Shown here: positions 13,381-21,477 of the stretch, one piece after another
Numbering within the stretch: position 1 is the stretch's first letter
Layout of the letters: each line of letters starts with the position of its first letter
Assembly (NCBI GenBank): GCA_017998575.1
Contig: JAGOCV010000031.1
Span: forward strand, 1 to 21,477
Length of the DNA stretch: 21,477 nt
From: Burkholderiaceae bacterium
GTDB taxonomy: Bacteria > Pseudomonadota > Gammaproteobacteria > Burkholderiales > Burkholderiaceae
Reading direction: 5' to 3'
Translations under genes and position numbers: made by a program
Notes under the pieces: model-generated
Database searches by the model: none
What the model saw: only the letters and a program-made list of their open reading frames with translations
What the model was told of the DNA's origin: nothing

Positions 13381-14259
13381 ATGGATCTCCTGCAACGCAT
13401 CGCCAGCATCATCGTGCCCGTGTTCTTCGTGGCCACGGTGGGCTGGGCGTACGCAAGGCGAACGCGGGTGGACATGTCCACGCTCAACCGCATCGCGGTC
13501 GATAAGCTGTCGCCCTTTCTGATCTACCACGCGCTGGCGGCGCGGGATTTCAGGCTGGCCGACCACCTGCCGCTCGTGATGGCGGCCGTCGTCGTCATCC
13601 TGCTGACGGGCACGCTGGCATGGCTGCTGGCGCGGGCCACCGGAACCCAGCCGCGCACGCTGGTGCCGGTCGTGATGTTCGGCAACTGCGGCAACATGGG
13701 ACTGCCGCTGGCCCTGCTGGCTTTCGGCCCGGCCGGCTTCGGCGCCGCCGTGGCGCTGTTCTCGGTGAGCAACCTGCTGCACTCGGCGGTGGGCATGCGC
13801 ATCACCAGCACCGATGCACGCACACGCGAGCTGCTGGTCAGTCCGCTCATGATCTCGAGCGGCCTGGGCTTCGCCAGCGCCATCACCGGCGTGCGTCCGC
13901 CCGAGCTGGTGATGGACGGCATGAACCTCCTGGGCAGTGCTTCGGTGCCGATCATGCTGTTCACCCTGGGTGCGCGGCTCAACAGCCTGCGGGCAGAAAC
14001 CATCGGCTCCGGCCTGCTGGGCGCGCTGGCCCGGCCGCTGCTGGGCATGGGCGTGGCGCTCATGCTGGCCTGGCTGCTGGGCTTCGAAGGCGACCAGCGT
14101 GCGCAGCTGATCCTCTTTGGCGCCCTGCCGCCGGCCGTGCTGCAGTTCATGCTGGCCGAGCGCTACCGGCAGGAACCCGAGCGCGTGGCCGCGATGGTGC
14201 TGCTCGGCACGCTGCTGTCCGTCTTCTTCATACCGCTGGCGCTGGCCATCGGACTCTAG
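13381..14259 (+). CDS. AEC-family (auxin efflux carrier-like) transporter
   Basis: A 292-residue inner-membrane carrier with about ten hydrophobic segments. NCGNMGLPLALLAFG at about 101-115 is the AEC signature in the middle of the first half. The second half repeats the fold and ends in LLGTLLSVFFIPLALAIGL. Bacterial AEC proteins move malate, malonate or other small organic acids; the substrate here is unknown. The ATG at 13381 gives a normal N-terminus (LLQRIASIIVPVFFVATVGW) but has no Shine-Dalgarno sequence. It begins 21 bases after the efp terminator, leaving almost no space for a separate promoter. It is followed nine bases later by the LOG-family gene. Confidence 0.92.
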   Translation: MDLLQRIASIIVPVFFVATVGWAYARRTRVDMSTLNRIAVDKLSPFLIYHALAARDFRLADHLPLVMAAVVVILLTGTLAWLLARATGTQPRTLVPVVMFGNCGNMGLPLALLAFGPAGFGAAVALFSVSNLLHSAVGMRITSTDARTRELLVSPLMISSGLGFASAITGVRPPELVMDGMNLLGSASVPIMLFTLGARLNSLRAETIGSGLLGALARPLLGMGVALMLAWLLGFEGDQRAQLILFGALPPAVLQFMLAERYRQEPERVAAMVLLGTLLSVFFIPLALAIGL

Positions 14260-14268
14260 ATCGAAATC

Positions 14269-15132
14269 ATGGAAAACACGCACAACCTCTCCGAACAGCG
14301 GCTGGCCGACGCGTGGGCCGAACTGCAGGCCCACTCGAACGAAGGCTTCGCGCTCCAGCCCGACGCCTACCGCCTGGCCTTCGCCGACCCCGAGTTCCTG
14401 CTGCGCCGCGAGACGCGAGGCATCCGCTTCCAGCTCGAACTGCTCAAGCCCGATCTCGACCAGCAGGCCCAGGGCGTGCATCACACCGTCGTGGTGTATG
14501 GCAGCGCGCGTTTCCCGTCGCCCGAAACCGCCGCCGTGCAACTGGCCGCGGCCGAGGCCAGCGGCGACGAAGCCGCCCTGGCGCTGGCGCGCCGGCAGAC
14601 ACGCAACGCGCACTACTACGAACAGGCCCGCCTGTTCGGCCGCCTGGTCGCCACGCACAGCCACGGCAAGGGCGCCGACGACTGCCTGCACGTGTGCACA
14701 GGGGGCGGCCCAGGCATCATGGAAGCCGCCAACCGCGGCGCGCACGAGATGGGCGCGCCCACGGTGGGCCTGAACATCGCGCTGCCGCACGAGCAGAGCG
14801 CCAACCCCTACGTCACGCCGTCGCTGAGCTTCAAGTTCCACTATTTCGCGCTGCGCAAGATGCACTTCATGATGCGCGCGAAAGCCCTCGTCACCTTCCC
14901 CGGCGGCTTCGGCACGCTCGACGAGCTGTTCGAGGTAGTGACGCTGGTGCAGACACGCAAGGCCAAGCCCGTGCCCATCATCCTGTTCGGCAGCGACTAC
15001 TGGAACCGCCTGCTCAACCTGGAAGTCCTGCTGGAGGAAGGCACGATCTCGCCCGAAGACCTCAAGCTCTTCAGCATCGTCGATACGCCCGAGGCGGCGT
15101 GGGAAGCGATCCGCGCGTTCTACTCGCTCTGA
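14269..15132 (+). CDS. LOG-family / TIGR00730-type Rossmann protein (possible cytokinin-riboside 5'-monophosphate phosphoribohydrolase)
   Basis: A 287-residue protein with an N-terminal extension of about 70 residues before the Rossmann core (HHTVVVYGSARFPS). The two family motifs are present: GGGPGIMEAANRGA at about 144-157 and PGGFGTLDE at about 207-215. The second carries the catalytic Glu region of LOG proteins that release the base from nucleoside 5'-monophosphates. Long forms like this are usual in proteobacteria and their substrate is often a purine or pyrimidine nucleotide rather than a plant hormone, so cytokinin production should not be assumed. It is probably co-transcribed with the AEC carrier. 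The 3' end overlaps the opposing MFS gene by 13 bases. Confidence 0.92.
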   Translation: MENTHNLSEQRLADAWAELQAHSNEGFALQPDAYRLAFADPEFLLRRETRGIRFQLELLKPDLDQQAQGVHHTVVVYGSARFPSPETAAVQLAAAEASGDEAALALARRQTRNAHYYEQARLFGRLVATHSHGKGADDCLHVCTGGGPGIMEAANRGAHEMGAPTVGLNIALPHEQSANPYVTPSLSFKFHYFALRKMHFMMRAKALVTFPGGFGTLDELFEVVTLVQTRKAKPVPIILFGSDYWNRLLNLEVLLEEGTISPEDLKLFSIVDTPEAAWEAIRAFYSL

Positions 15133-16325
15133 TGCCCCGAGGCGTGGGCCGCGCCGGGCAGCGCGGCCGCGCGCAACTGCCACGCCGTGCGCGTGCCCAG
15201 CCCCACCACGGCGCCCACGAGCCAGAACACGCCGGCCACGCCGGTCACGGTGCCCAGCGCACCGAACAGCATCGGCATGCTGACGCTGGAAGCGTTGATG
15301 GTCATGAGCCGCAGGCCCAGCGCTTCGCCGTGGCGCGCCTCGGGCGTGATCTGGTGCAGCATGCTCATCACCATGGGCTGCACCGAGCCGAGCGCGAAGC
15401 CCAGCGCGACCGAACACGTCATCATCGCGCCCGCCGAGGGCAGCAGCGGGTACAGCGCGAACAGCATCGCCGTGCACGCCATGGCGCCCGCGATCACCGC
15501 CCACTCGCGCAGGCGGTCGGCCACCAGCGGCAACACCAGCCGCACGGCCGCCGCCGCCATGGCGAACGCGCCGAGGATGGTGCCGATCAGCGAAGCCGAG
15601 AGGCCGCGCTCATGCCCCAGGATCGGCACGACGAAGGTGTGCACGTCCCAGCACGAGGATAGGAACCAGTTGACCATCAGCAGGCGGCGGAACACCGGTT
15701 CGCGCAGCAGGTCCCAGGCCCGCGGCCTCGCCTGCGCGGGGTCTCGGGCAGGCGGCGCCAGCTCCTTGACGCCGTGCACGCACCACCACGCCAACAGCGG
15801 CAGCACCGCCATCAGCAGGAACGCCAGGCGATAGCCGCGGGTATCGCCAGCCACCAGCCCTGCATGGTCGATCATCAGGCCGGCCGCGAAAGGTCCGATG
15901 AAATTGGAGATGGCCGGCCCCAGCGCCAGCCAGCTGAACACCTGACGCAACGCCTTGGTGGAATGCACGGCCCGGCCCACGTGGCGCTGCAGCGCGATCA
16001 CGGCCGAGCCGGCCGCCGCGCCCGAGGTCAGCGCCGACAGGCACAGCACCGGATAGGTGGGCCAGATCGCCGCCGCCAGAGCGCCCAGCGCGGCGACAGT
16101 GACCGAGAGCCGCACCGGCAGGCGCACGCCATGGCGATCGGCGAAGCGGCCCGCCGGCAACGCCAGGAACACCTGCATCAGCGCGAACAGCGCCAGCAGC
16201 GCACCCACGGCCACGGCGCTGTAGCCTTCACGCAGCGCCAGCAGCGGCGCGGCCAGGCGCACGCCGGTCATGCAGGCATGAATGCAGATCTGCGAAGCGA
16301 TCAGGCGGGCCAGTTCGGCGTTCAC
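15120..16325 (-). CDS. MFS transporter
   Basis: A 401-residue major facilitator protein with about 12 hydrophobic segments. The loop GRFADRHGVRLPVR at about 58-71 is the MFS motif between helices 2 and 3. The second half repeats the pattern with DRLREW. Substrate is not predictable; the general form is that of a small-molecule exporter. The start is GTG at 16325, which overlaps the rmuC stop as GTGA and has GAGG about eight bases upstream inside rmuC, pointing to translational coupling. It is the last gene of the pncB-led cluster, and its 3' end overlaps the convergent LOG-family gene by 13 bases. Confidence 0.92.
   Translation of the reverse strand: MNAELARLIASQICIHACMTGVRLAAPLLALREGYSAVAVGALLALFALMQVFLALPAGRFADRHGVRLPVRLSVTVAALGALAAAIWPTYPVLCLSALTSGAAAGSAVIALQRHVGRAVHSTKALRQVFSWLALGPAISNFIGPFAAGLMIDHAGLVAGDTRGYRLAFLLMAVLPLLAWWCVHGVKELAPPARDPAQARPRAWDLLREPVFRRLLMVNWFLSSCWDVHTFVVPILGHERGLSASLIGTILGAFAMAAAAVRLVLPLVADRLREWAVIAGAMACTAMLFALYPLLPSAGAMMTCSVALGFALGSVQPMVMSMLHQITPEARHGEALGLRLMTINASSVSMPMLFGALGTVTGVAGVFWLVGAVVGLGTRTAWQLRAAALPGAAHASGHQSE
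15147..15168. other. Perfect 8-bp hairpin inside the MFS 3' end, just past the LOG-family stop
   Basis: GGCCGCGC and GCGCGGCC flank the loop CGGGCA. It starts 15 bases past the plus-strand stop codon at 15132 and lies within the MFS coding sequence. No U-tract follows. It could help define the 3' end of the plus-strand mRNA, but in GC-rich coding DNA such stems also occur by chance. Confidence 0.3.
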
Positions 16326-17680
16326 TCGTCCGCCTCGCGCGCGGCAGGCAGCAGGCGTGCGCTCTCGGCCTCAGGCAGAGCCTCGACGCCGCGCAGCGCG
16401 CGGTTCATCACGTTGGTGCGCGTCTGCGCCTTGTCGAGCGTGTTGAGCACGGTCTGCGTGTGTTCGCGCACCTTGGAGAGCACTTCGCCGAATTTGCCGA
16501 ACTCGGTCTTGACCGCGCCCAATACCTGCCAGACCTCGCTGGAGCGCTTCTCGAGCGCCAGCGTGCGAAAGCCCATCTGCAGCGAATTGAGCATGGCCAG
16601 CAGCGTGGTCGGCCCCGCGATGCTGATGCGGTAGTCGCGCTGGAGCACTTCCACCAGCCCGGGGCGGCGCAGCACCTCGGCGTAGAGCCCTTCGGTGGGC
16701 AGGAACAGGATGCCGAAATCGGTGGTGTGCGGTGGCTCGACGTATTTCTCGGCCATGGCGCGTGCCTCCAGGCGAATGCGGGCTTCCAGTGCGCGGCCGG
16801 CGATGTCGGCGGCGGCGGCATCGGCACGCTGCTGCGCATCGAGCAGCCGTTCGTAATCCTCGTTCGGGAACTTGGCATCGATCGGCAGCCACACGGGCGT
16901 GCCATCGTCGCTGCGGCCCGGCAGGCGGATGGCGAAATCGACCACGTTGCGCGAACCCGGCCGGGTGGCCACCTGCGCGGCGTACTGCTCGGGCGAGAGC
17001 ACGTGCTCCAGCAGCGAGGCCAGCTGCGCCTCGCCGAAGATGCCGCGCGTCTTCACGTTGGTCAGCAGGTGCTTGAGGTCACCCACGCCCTGGGCCAGCG
17101 TCTGCATCTCGCCAAGCCCCTTGTGCACCTGCTCCAGCCGCTCGGCCACCTGGCGGAAGCTCTCGCCCAGCCGGGTTTCGAGCGTGCTCTGAAGCTTTTC
17201 GTCCACCGTCTTGCGCATTTCCTCGAGCTTGGCGGCATTGTTCTGCTGCAGCAGCGCGAGTTGCGCCTCCAGCGTGGCGCGTACCTCGCCGATGCGCCGG
17301 GCGTTGGATTCGGACAGCGCGTGCAACTGATGCGTGAGCGTGTCGCCCAGCGATTTCTGCAGCACGGCCAGTTGCTGCGCGAAGGCGTCGATCTGCGCGT
17401 TCTGCGTGCGCGTGGCCTCGGCACCCTGCTGCACCAGCGCCTGCTGGAAGGTGACAAGGCTCTGCGCCAGCTCCTGCCGCGTGGCGCGCGCGCTGTCGGC
17501 GATCTCGCGGCGCATCTCGCGTTCGATGCGGTCGTGGCCCGCCGTGAGTTGCACGGCCAGTGACTCGCCGCCACTGCCCTGCGCAACAGGCCGGCGCCAT
17601 GCCAGCCACAACAGGAGCACCAGATTGGCGACGCCCAGCGCCAGCAGCAGCCAGGTCAGCAGCGTCTGCGGTGCATCCAT
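16322..17680 (-). CDS. rmuC: DNA recombination protein RmuC
   Basis: A 452-residue membrane-anchored protein that limits inversions between short inverted repeats; a nuclease role is inferred from its restriction-endonuclease-like fold. Residues about 6-28 form one membrane span, and about 40-215 form a long coiled coil rich in Gln, Ala and Glu. The conserved RmuC domain (about 220-430) contains GSRNVVDFAIRLPG, VWLPIDAKFPNEDY (the PD-(D/E)xK-like core) and FLPTEGLYAEVLRRPGL. The ATG at 17680 shares its A with the upstream stop (TGATG), and the stop overlaps the MFS start (GTGA), so it is tightly coupled on both sides. Confidence 0.95.
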   Translation of the reverse strand: MDAPQTLLTWLLLALGVANLVLLLWLAWRRPVAQGSGGESLAVQLTAGHDRIEREMRREIADSARATRQELAQSLVTFQQALVQQGAEATRTQNAQIDAFAQQLAVLQKSLGDTLTHQLHALSESNARRIGEVRATLEAQLALLQQNNAAKLEEMRKTVDEKLQSTLETRLGESFRQVAERLEQVHKGLGEMQTLAQGVGDLKHLLTNVKTRGIFGEAQLASLLEHVLSPEQYAAQVATRPGSRNVVDFAIRLPGRSDDGTPVWLPIDAKFPNEDYERLLDAQQRADAAAADIAGRALEARIRLEARAMAEKYVEPPHTTDFGILFLPTEGLYAEVLRRPGLVEVLQRDYRISIAGPTTLLAMLNSLQMGFRTLALEKRSSEVWQVLGAVKTEFGKFGEVLSKVREHTQTVLNTLDKAQTRTNVMNRALRGVEALPEAESARLLPAAREADE

Positions 17681-18663
17681 CAGGCTGCCAGCACCTCGGG
17701 ATTGATCGGCGTGAGCGGCTTGCCGTGCACCAGATAGCCGATCAGGTTGTCTGCCGCCAGCGTGGCCATGGCCAGGCGGGTGGGAATGGTGGCACTGGCG
17801 ATGTGCGGCGTCAGGACCACATTGGAGAGCGCCAGCAGATCGGGATGCACCTTGGGTTCGCCCTCGAAGACATCGAGGCCGGCGGCCGAGATCTGGCGGG
17901 CAGCCAGTGCCCTGGCCAGCGCCGCATCGTCCACGATGCCACCGCGCGCGATGTTGACCAGCGTGGCCGTGGGCTTCATGAGCCTGAGCTCAGCCTCACC
18001 GATGGTGTGCCGGTTCTCGGGCGTGAAAGGCAGCACCAGCACCACGTGGTCGGCCGTGCGCAGCAATTCGTCCTTGGCCACATAGGTGGCCTTGCACTCG
18101 GCCTCCAGCGCGGGCGACAGGCGCGAACGGTTGTGATAGATCACCTTCATGCCGAAGCCATGCGCGCCACGCCGGGCGATGCCCTGGCCGATACGGCCCA
18201 TGCCGATGATGCCCATCGTGGAGCCGTGGATGTCGCTGCCCGCGAACATGTCGTAGCTCCAGCTGTTCCATTTGCCGGCGCGCAGGTAATGCTCGCTCTC
18301 GGTGAGGCGGCGCGCGGTGGCCATCAGCAGCGCGAAGCCGAAGTCGGCCGTCGTCTCGGTGAGCACGTCGGGCGCGTTGGTGGCCAGCACGCCGCGCGCA
18401 GTCATGGCCGCCACGTCGAAGTTGTTGTAGCCCACGGCCATGTTGGCGCAGATCTTCAGGTCGGGGCATGCGGCCAGCACGTCGGCGTTGATCTGCTCGC
18501 TGCCGGTGGTGAAGACACCCGCCTTGCCCTGCAGGCGAGCGATCAGCTCGTCGCGGGCGAACGGCCCGACGCCAGGATTGGTCTCGACGTCGAAATGCTG
18601 CGACAGGCGCTCGACGGTTTCGGGAAACACGTCGCGGGCGATGAGGATGCGGGGCTTGGTCAT
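17680..18663 (-). CDS. ghrB: D-2-hydroxyacid dehydrogenase, glyoxylate/hydroxypyruvate reductase B-like
   Basis: A 327-residue cytoplasmic reductase. GhrB enzymes reduce glyoxylate, hydroxypyruvate or 2-ketogluconate using NADPH. The Rossmann motif GMGRIG is at 154-159; HNRSR at 177-181 has the basic and hydroxyl residues after strand 2 that favour NADPH. The catalytic triad of the family is present: R240 (NIARGG), E269 (DVFEGEP) and H287 (LTPHIAS). GYNN at 78-81 is the usual substrate-loop motif. GhrB is the closest well-known name, but specificity within this family is not reliably read from sequence. It starts 15 bases after the antiporter stop and overlaps rmuC by one base. Confidence 0.9.
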   Translation of the reverse strand: MTKPRILIARDVFPETVERLSQHFDVETNPGVGPFARDELIARLQGKAGVFTTGSEQINADVLAACPDLKICANMAVGYNNFDVAAMTARGVLATNAPDVLTETTADFGFALLMATARRLTESEHYLRAGKWNSWSYDMFAGSDIHGSTMGIIGMGRIGQGIARRGAHGFGMKVIYHNRSRLSPALEAECKATYVAKDELLRTADHVVLVLPFTPENRHTIGEAELRLMKPTATLVNIARGGIVDDAALARALAARQISAAGLDVFEGEPKVHPDLLALSNVVLTPHIASATIPTRLAMATLAADNLIGYLVHGKPLTPINPEVLAA

Positions 18664-18678
18664 TGGATGGGTCTTCGT

Positions 18679-20121
18679 TCAGCGGAACCAGATGAAAGTC
18701 ATGACGGCGAACAGCGGCAGCAGGATCGCACAGGACCACGCCATGTAGCCGAAGAAGCTGGGCATGCGCACCCCCCGGTCTTCGGCGATGGCCTTGACCA
18801 TGAGGTTGGGCGCATTGCCGATGTAGGTGTTGGCGCCCATGAACACGGCACCCGCCGAGATGGCCGCGAGGGTGGACGCCAGCGTGGTCATGAGCACCTG
18901 GGCATCACCGCCCGCCGTATTGAAGAATACGAGGTAGGTGGGCGCGTTGTCGAGGAACGAACTCAGCGCGCCGGTGGCCCAGAAGTACATCGCCGGGTCG
19001 GGCGATCCGTCGGGCCGCGTGACGGCGGCCACGATGGCGCCAAAAGGCCCCGCTTCGCCCGCGCGCAGCATCGCGATCACGGGGATGATGGTCAGGAAGA
19101 TGCCCGCGAACAGCTTTGCCACCTCGGCCATCGGTGCCCAGCCGAACTGGTTGGCGTCATGCACCGCGCGCGGCGTGCACCACAACGAGAGTGCGGTCAC
19201 CGCCAGCAGGCCCGCATCACGCACCAGACCCGGCAGACCCACCCGCGTGCCGGCCACGTCGAACACCACGGGCGACTTCCAGAAACCGGACAGCAGCACC
19301 AGGCCCACCACCGCCCCCAGCAGCGCGAAGTTGCGGCCGCCTTCGATACCCAGCCGGGGCGTGTCGGGCGTGGGATCGGGCAACGGCGCGGCAGCGCCCT
19401 GCTCGCGCCGCAGCATCCAGCTGTCGAGCGCATAGAACAGCGCCAGCAGGACGCCGATGAGGAACGCCGTCGGCGCGACGATGTGCTGCAGCGTCCAGAA
19501 GAAGCTCACGCCTTTCAGGAAGCCGAGGAACAGCGGCGGATCGCCCAGAGGCGTGAGCGCACCGCCCGCGTTGGAGACGATAAAGATGAAGAAGATCACC
19601 ACGTGCGCATTGCGGCGGCGGTTGTCGTTGGCACGGATCAGCGGCCGGATCAGCAGCATCGACGCGCCGGTGGTGCCCATGAAGCTCGCCAGCACCGCGC
19701 CCAGCGCGAGGATGCCGGTGTTCAGGCCCGCGCTGCCGTGCAGGTTGCCGCGGATGTGGATGCCCCCAGCCACGGTGTAGAGCGCCAGCAGCAGGATGAC
19801 GAAGGGCAGGTACTCGGCCAGCAGCGCGTGCACCACGTTCGCGCCGGCCGCAGCCACGCCGAACTGCCCGGCGAACGGCAGCAGGAAGGACAGTGCCCAG
19901 GCCGCCGTCACCTTGCCGAAATGGTGGTGCCAGAACACCGGCGCCAGCAGCGGCACCAGCGCGATCGACAGCAGCAGGCCGGCGAACGGTACACCCCAGC
20001 CCAGTGCGAGTGCGCCGCCGTCGATGTCGGCCGCACGCGCCAGGCCTGGCAATGCCAGCGCGAGCGACAGGCCGCAGGCGCGCAGCGCGCACGGCCGCAG
20101 GGTCTGACGCCAGGACTTCAT
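18679..20121 (-). CDS. NhaD-like / CitMHS-type sodium:proton antiporter with cleavable signal peptide
   Basis: A 480-residue inner-membrane protein with about 12 hydrophobic segments in the ion-transporter superfamily. Recognisable segments are [49 protein letters not shown] and [19 protein letters not shown]; the paired polar loops of the two halves are typical of NhaD and citrate-type carriers. The first 30 residues look like a signal peptide ending ALPGLARA, unusual for a transporter but seen in this subfamily. Na+/H+ exchange is the likely role; carboxylate transport is the alternative. The ATG at 20121 overlaps the pncB stop as ATGA, so it is probably translationally coupled. Confidence 0.87.
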   Translation of the reverse strand: MKSWRQTLRPCALRACGLSLALALPGLARAADIDGGALALGWGVPFAGLLLSIALVPLLAPVFWHHHFGKVTAAWALSFLLPFAGQFGVAAAGANVVHALLAEYLPFVILLLALYTVAGGIHIRGNLHGSAGLNTGILALGAVLASFMGTTGASMLLIRPLIRANDNRRRNAHVVIFFIFIVSNAGGALTPLGDPPLFLGFLKGVSFFWTLQHIVAPTAFLIGVLLALFYALDSWMLRREQGAAAPLPDPTPDTPRLGIEGGRNFALLGAVVGLVLLSGFWKSPVVFDVAGTRVGLPGLVRDAGLLAVTALSLWCTPRAVHDANQFGWAPMAEVAKLFAGIFLTIIPVIAMLRAGEAGPFGAIVAAVTRPDGSPDPAMYFWATGALSSFLDNAPTYLVFFNTAGGDAQVLMTTLASTLAAISAGAVFMGANTYIGNAPNLMVKAIAEDRGVRMPSFFGYMAWSCAILLPLFAVMTFIWFR

Positions 20122-21302
20122 GCGGGTTGCGGAATCTCGAACACCTGGCGCAGGTAAGCCAGGTAGCGTTCGTCGTCGCACATGTTCTTGGACGGCGTGT
20201 CCGACAGCTTGGCGACGGGCTGGCCGTTGCAGCGCACCATCTTGATGACGATCTGCAATGGCTCGTAGCCCAGGTCGTTGGTGAGGTTGGTGCCGATGCC
20301 GAACGCCAGCTGGCAACGGCCACGGAACTGGCGGTAGAGCTCAATGGTGCGCGGGATGGTGAGCCCGTCGCTGAAGATCAGGGTCTTGGTGCGCGGATCG
20401 ACGCGGTTGCTGGCGTAGTGCGCGATCATGCGTTCGCCCCAGCTGAACGGATCGCCACTGTCATGGCGTGCGCCATCGAACAGCTTGCAGAAGAACATGT
20501 CGAAGTCGCGCAGGAATGCGCTCATGCCATACACATCGGAGAGCGCGATACCCAGGTCGCCGCGATACTCCTTCGCCCATGACTCGAAGCCGAACACCTG
20601 GCTGTCCCGCAGGCGCGGGCCCAGTGCCTGGCAGGCCTGCAGGTATTCGTGCGCCATCGTGCCCAGCGGCGTGTAGCCCAGCTCCATCGCATACAGCACG
20701 TTGCTGGTGCCTGCGAACTGGCCCCCCTGCCCCGTGCCCAGGCGCTGGCCGAGCTCGCCCAGCACCTCGCGGTGCCACTCGCGGGAGAAGCGGCGGCGCG
20801 TTCCATAGTCTGCGATCTTCAGGTCGCGCAGGCCTTCGCCCTGCAACTGGGCGATCTTGTGTTTCAGACGGGCCCGGCCTTCCGCCAGGTCAGGCGCCGG
20901 ATGCCCGTTGCGGAAGTAGACCTCGTTGACGATGGCCAGCACCGGAATCTCGAACAGGATGGTGTGCAGCCAGGGCCCGCGGATGGCGATGTCGATCTCG
21001 CCCGAGTCCAGCGGGGTGACGGTGATGTACTTCTCGTTGAGGCGGAACAGGCCGAGGAAATCGATGAAGTCGCTTTTGATGAAGCGCATCGATCGCAGGT
21101 AGTCAAGCTCGGCCTCGGTGAAGCCCAGCTGGCACAGCGCGCGGATCTCTTCGCGGATTTCCTCGGCCAGCGGCGCCAGTTGCACGCCGGCGTTGCGGCA
21201 ACGGAACTTGTATTCCACCTGCGCCCCCGGAAACTGGTGGAGCACCACCTGCATCATCGTGAACTTGTACAGGTCGGTGTCGAGAAGGCTCTGGATGATC
21301 AT
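20118..21302 (-). CDS. pncB: Nicotinate phosphoribosyltransferase
   Basis: A 394-residue enzyme of NAD salvage (Preiss-Handler route): nicotinate + PRPP + ATP give nicotinate mononucleotide. Length is close to E. coli PncB (400). It has [12 protein letters not shown] at 5-16, [19 protein letters not shown] at 165-176, GTSNVLYA, and MAHE with H218 at the position of the histidine phosphorylated by [21 protein letters not shown] and [10 protein letters not shown] complete the active site. The frame is open upstream to an ATG at 21425, but the extra 41 residues look unlike the family; the ATG at 21302 matches the usual N-terminus. No clear Shine-Dalgarno or promoter was found in 21303-21477. It leads an apparent five-gene operon. 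Confidence 0.96.
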   Translation of the reverse strand: MIIQSLLDTDLYKFTMMQVVLHQFPGAQVEYKFRCRNAGVQLAPLAEEIREEIRALCQLGFTEAELDYLRSMRFIKSDFIDFLGLFRLNEKYITVTPLDSGEIDIAIRGPWLHTILFEIPVLAIVNEVYFRNGHPAPDLAEGRARLKHKIAQLQGEGLRDLKIADYGTRRRFSREWHREVLGELGQRLGTGQGGQFAGTSNVLYAMELGYTPLGTMAHEYLQACQALGPRLRDSQVFGFESWAKEYRGDLGIALSDVYGMSAFLRDFDMFFCKLFDGARHDSGDPFSWGERMIAHYASNRVDPRTKTLIFSDGLTIPRTIELYRQFRGRCQLAFGIGTNLTNDLGYEPLQIVIKMVRCNGQPVAKLSDTPSKNMCDDERYLAYLRQVFEIPQPA

Positions 21303-21477
21303 GTCGAAGGCCGCGGTGCGCGCCGCCGGCTCGGGGCCGCGACGCGTCAGTGTTGTGCTGCTGTTGTGCTCGAAGTGGCGCGGCGCCGATAGGGCCGCGT
21401 TGTCCCGCGCCAAAGTGTAGGCCATCGCGCATCGCCACGCCCGATGTAGGCAGGCACCGACATCCCCTGCCCTGAGC

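Noticed and set aside
13315..15504. A 729-codon minus-strand open frame opposite the AEC and LOG-family genes
   Set aside because: Composition is His/Arg/Gln-rich and low complexity, crosses the efp terminator region, and shows no motif; it mirrors the codon pattern of the opposite strand.
17560..20157. An 865-codon plus-strand open frame antisense to rmuC, ghrB and the antiporter
   Set aside because: It is rich in Arg, His, Gln and Gly, has no recognisable domain, and lies opposite three well-supported genes. Long antisense frames are expected in high-GC DNA where stop codons are rare.
21303..21477. Promoter search upstream of pncB
   Set aside because: Only poor -10-like words such as TACACT without a matching -35 were found, so no promoter is claimed; the real one may lie beyond the window.

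Overview
The window looks like chromosomal DNA of a high-GC betaproteobacterium, most likely Burkholderiales of the Comamonadaceae type (Acidovorax/Comamonas/Delftia-like). This is inferred from gene content: EarP together with an EF-P carrying Arg32, the hupB-tRNA-ppiD block, and protein wording typical of that family. No database search was possible.

Layout. (1) Bases 1-480 have a visibly lower GC (about 50-63 % per 60-base line by hand count) and hold a gene tail, a small unknown ORF and a terminator. They abut the 3' end of tRNA-His, so they may be the edge or scar of an integrated element. (2) 512-3129, minus strand: hupB with a near-consensus promoter, then tRNA-Val(TAC), a strong terminator, ppiD, and tRNA-His with its own TATAAT box. 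(3) 3188-6289: a D-malate/tartrate dehydrogenase and a haloacetate-dehalogenase-like alpha/beta hydrolase on the minus strand, divergent from a LysR regulator. A perfect 9+9 inverted repeat lies between the hydrolase and the regulator. (4) 6296-9877, minus: uvrC, pgsA and an EamA exporter. (5) 9904-13359, plus: earP, a RidA-family protein, a nitronate monooxygenase and efp, closed by a strong terminator. EarP rhamnosylates Arg32 of EF-P, so enzyme and substrate are near neighbours. (6) 13381-15132, plus: an AEC transporter and a LOG-family protein. (7) 15120-21302, minus: pncB, an NhaD-like antiporter, a GhrB-like 2-hydroxyacid dehydrogenase, rmuC and an MFS transporter, packed as an apparent five-gene operon with three start/stop overlaps.

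Most of the window is housekeeping: nucleoid protein, envelope foldase, phospholipid synthesis, excision repair, polyproline translation and NAD salvage. The accessory-looking parts are the left edge and the LysR-controlled hydrolase block. I see no CRISPR array, insertion sequence, rRNA or toxin-antitoxin pair, and nothing I would call a wholly new system. The best leads are the dehalogenase with a complete active-site and halide-pocket residue set under an apparent LysR operator, and the structured hupB leader. Several starts (dehalogenase, LysR, AEC carrier) lack a Shine-Dalgarno sequence.
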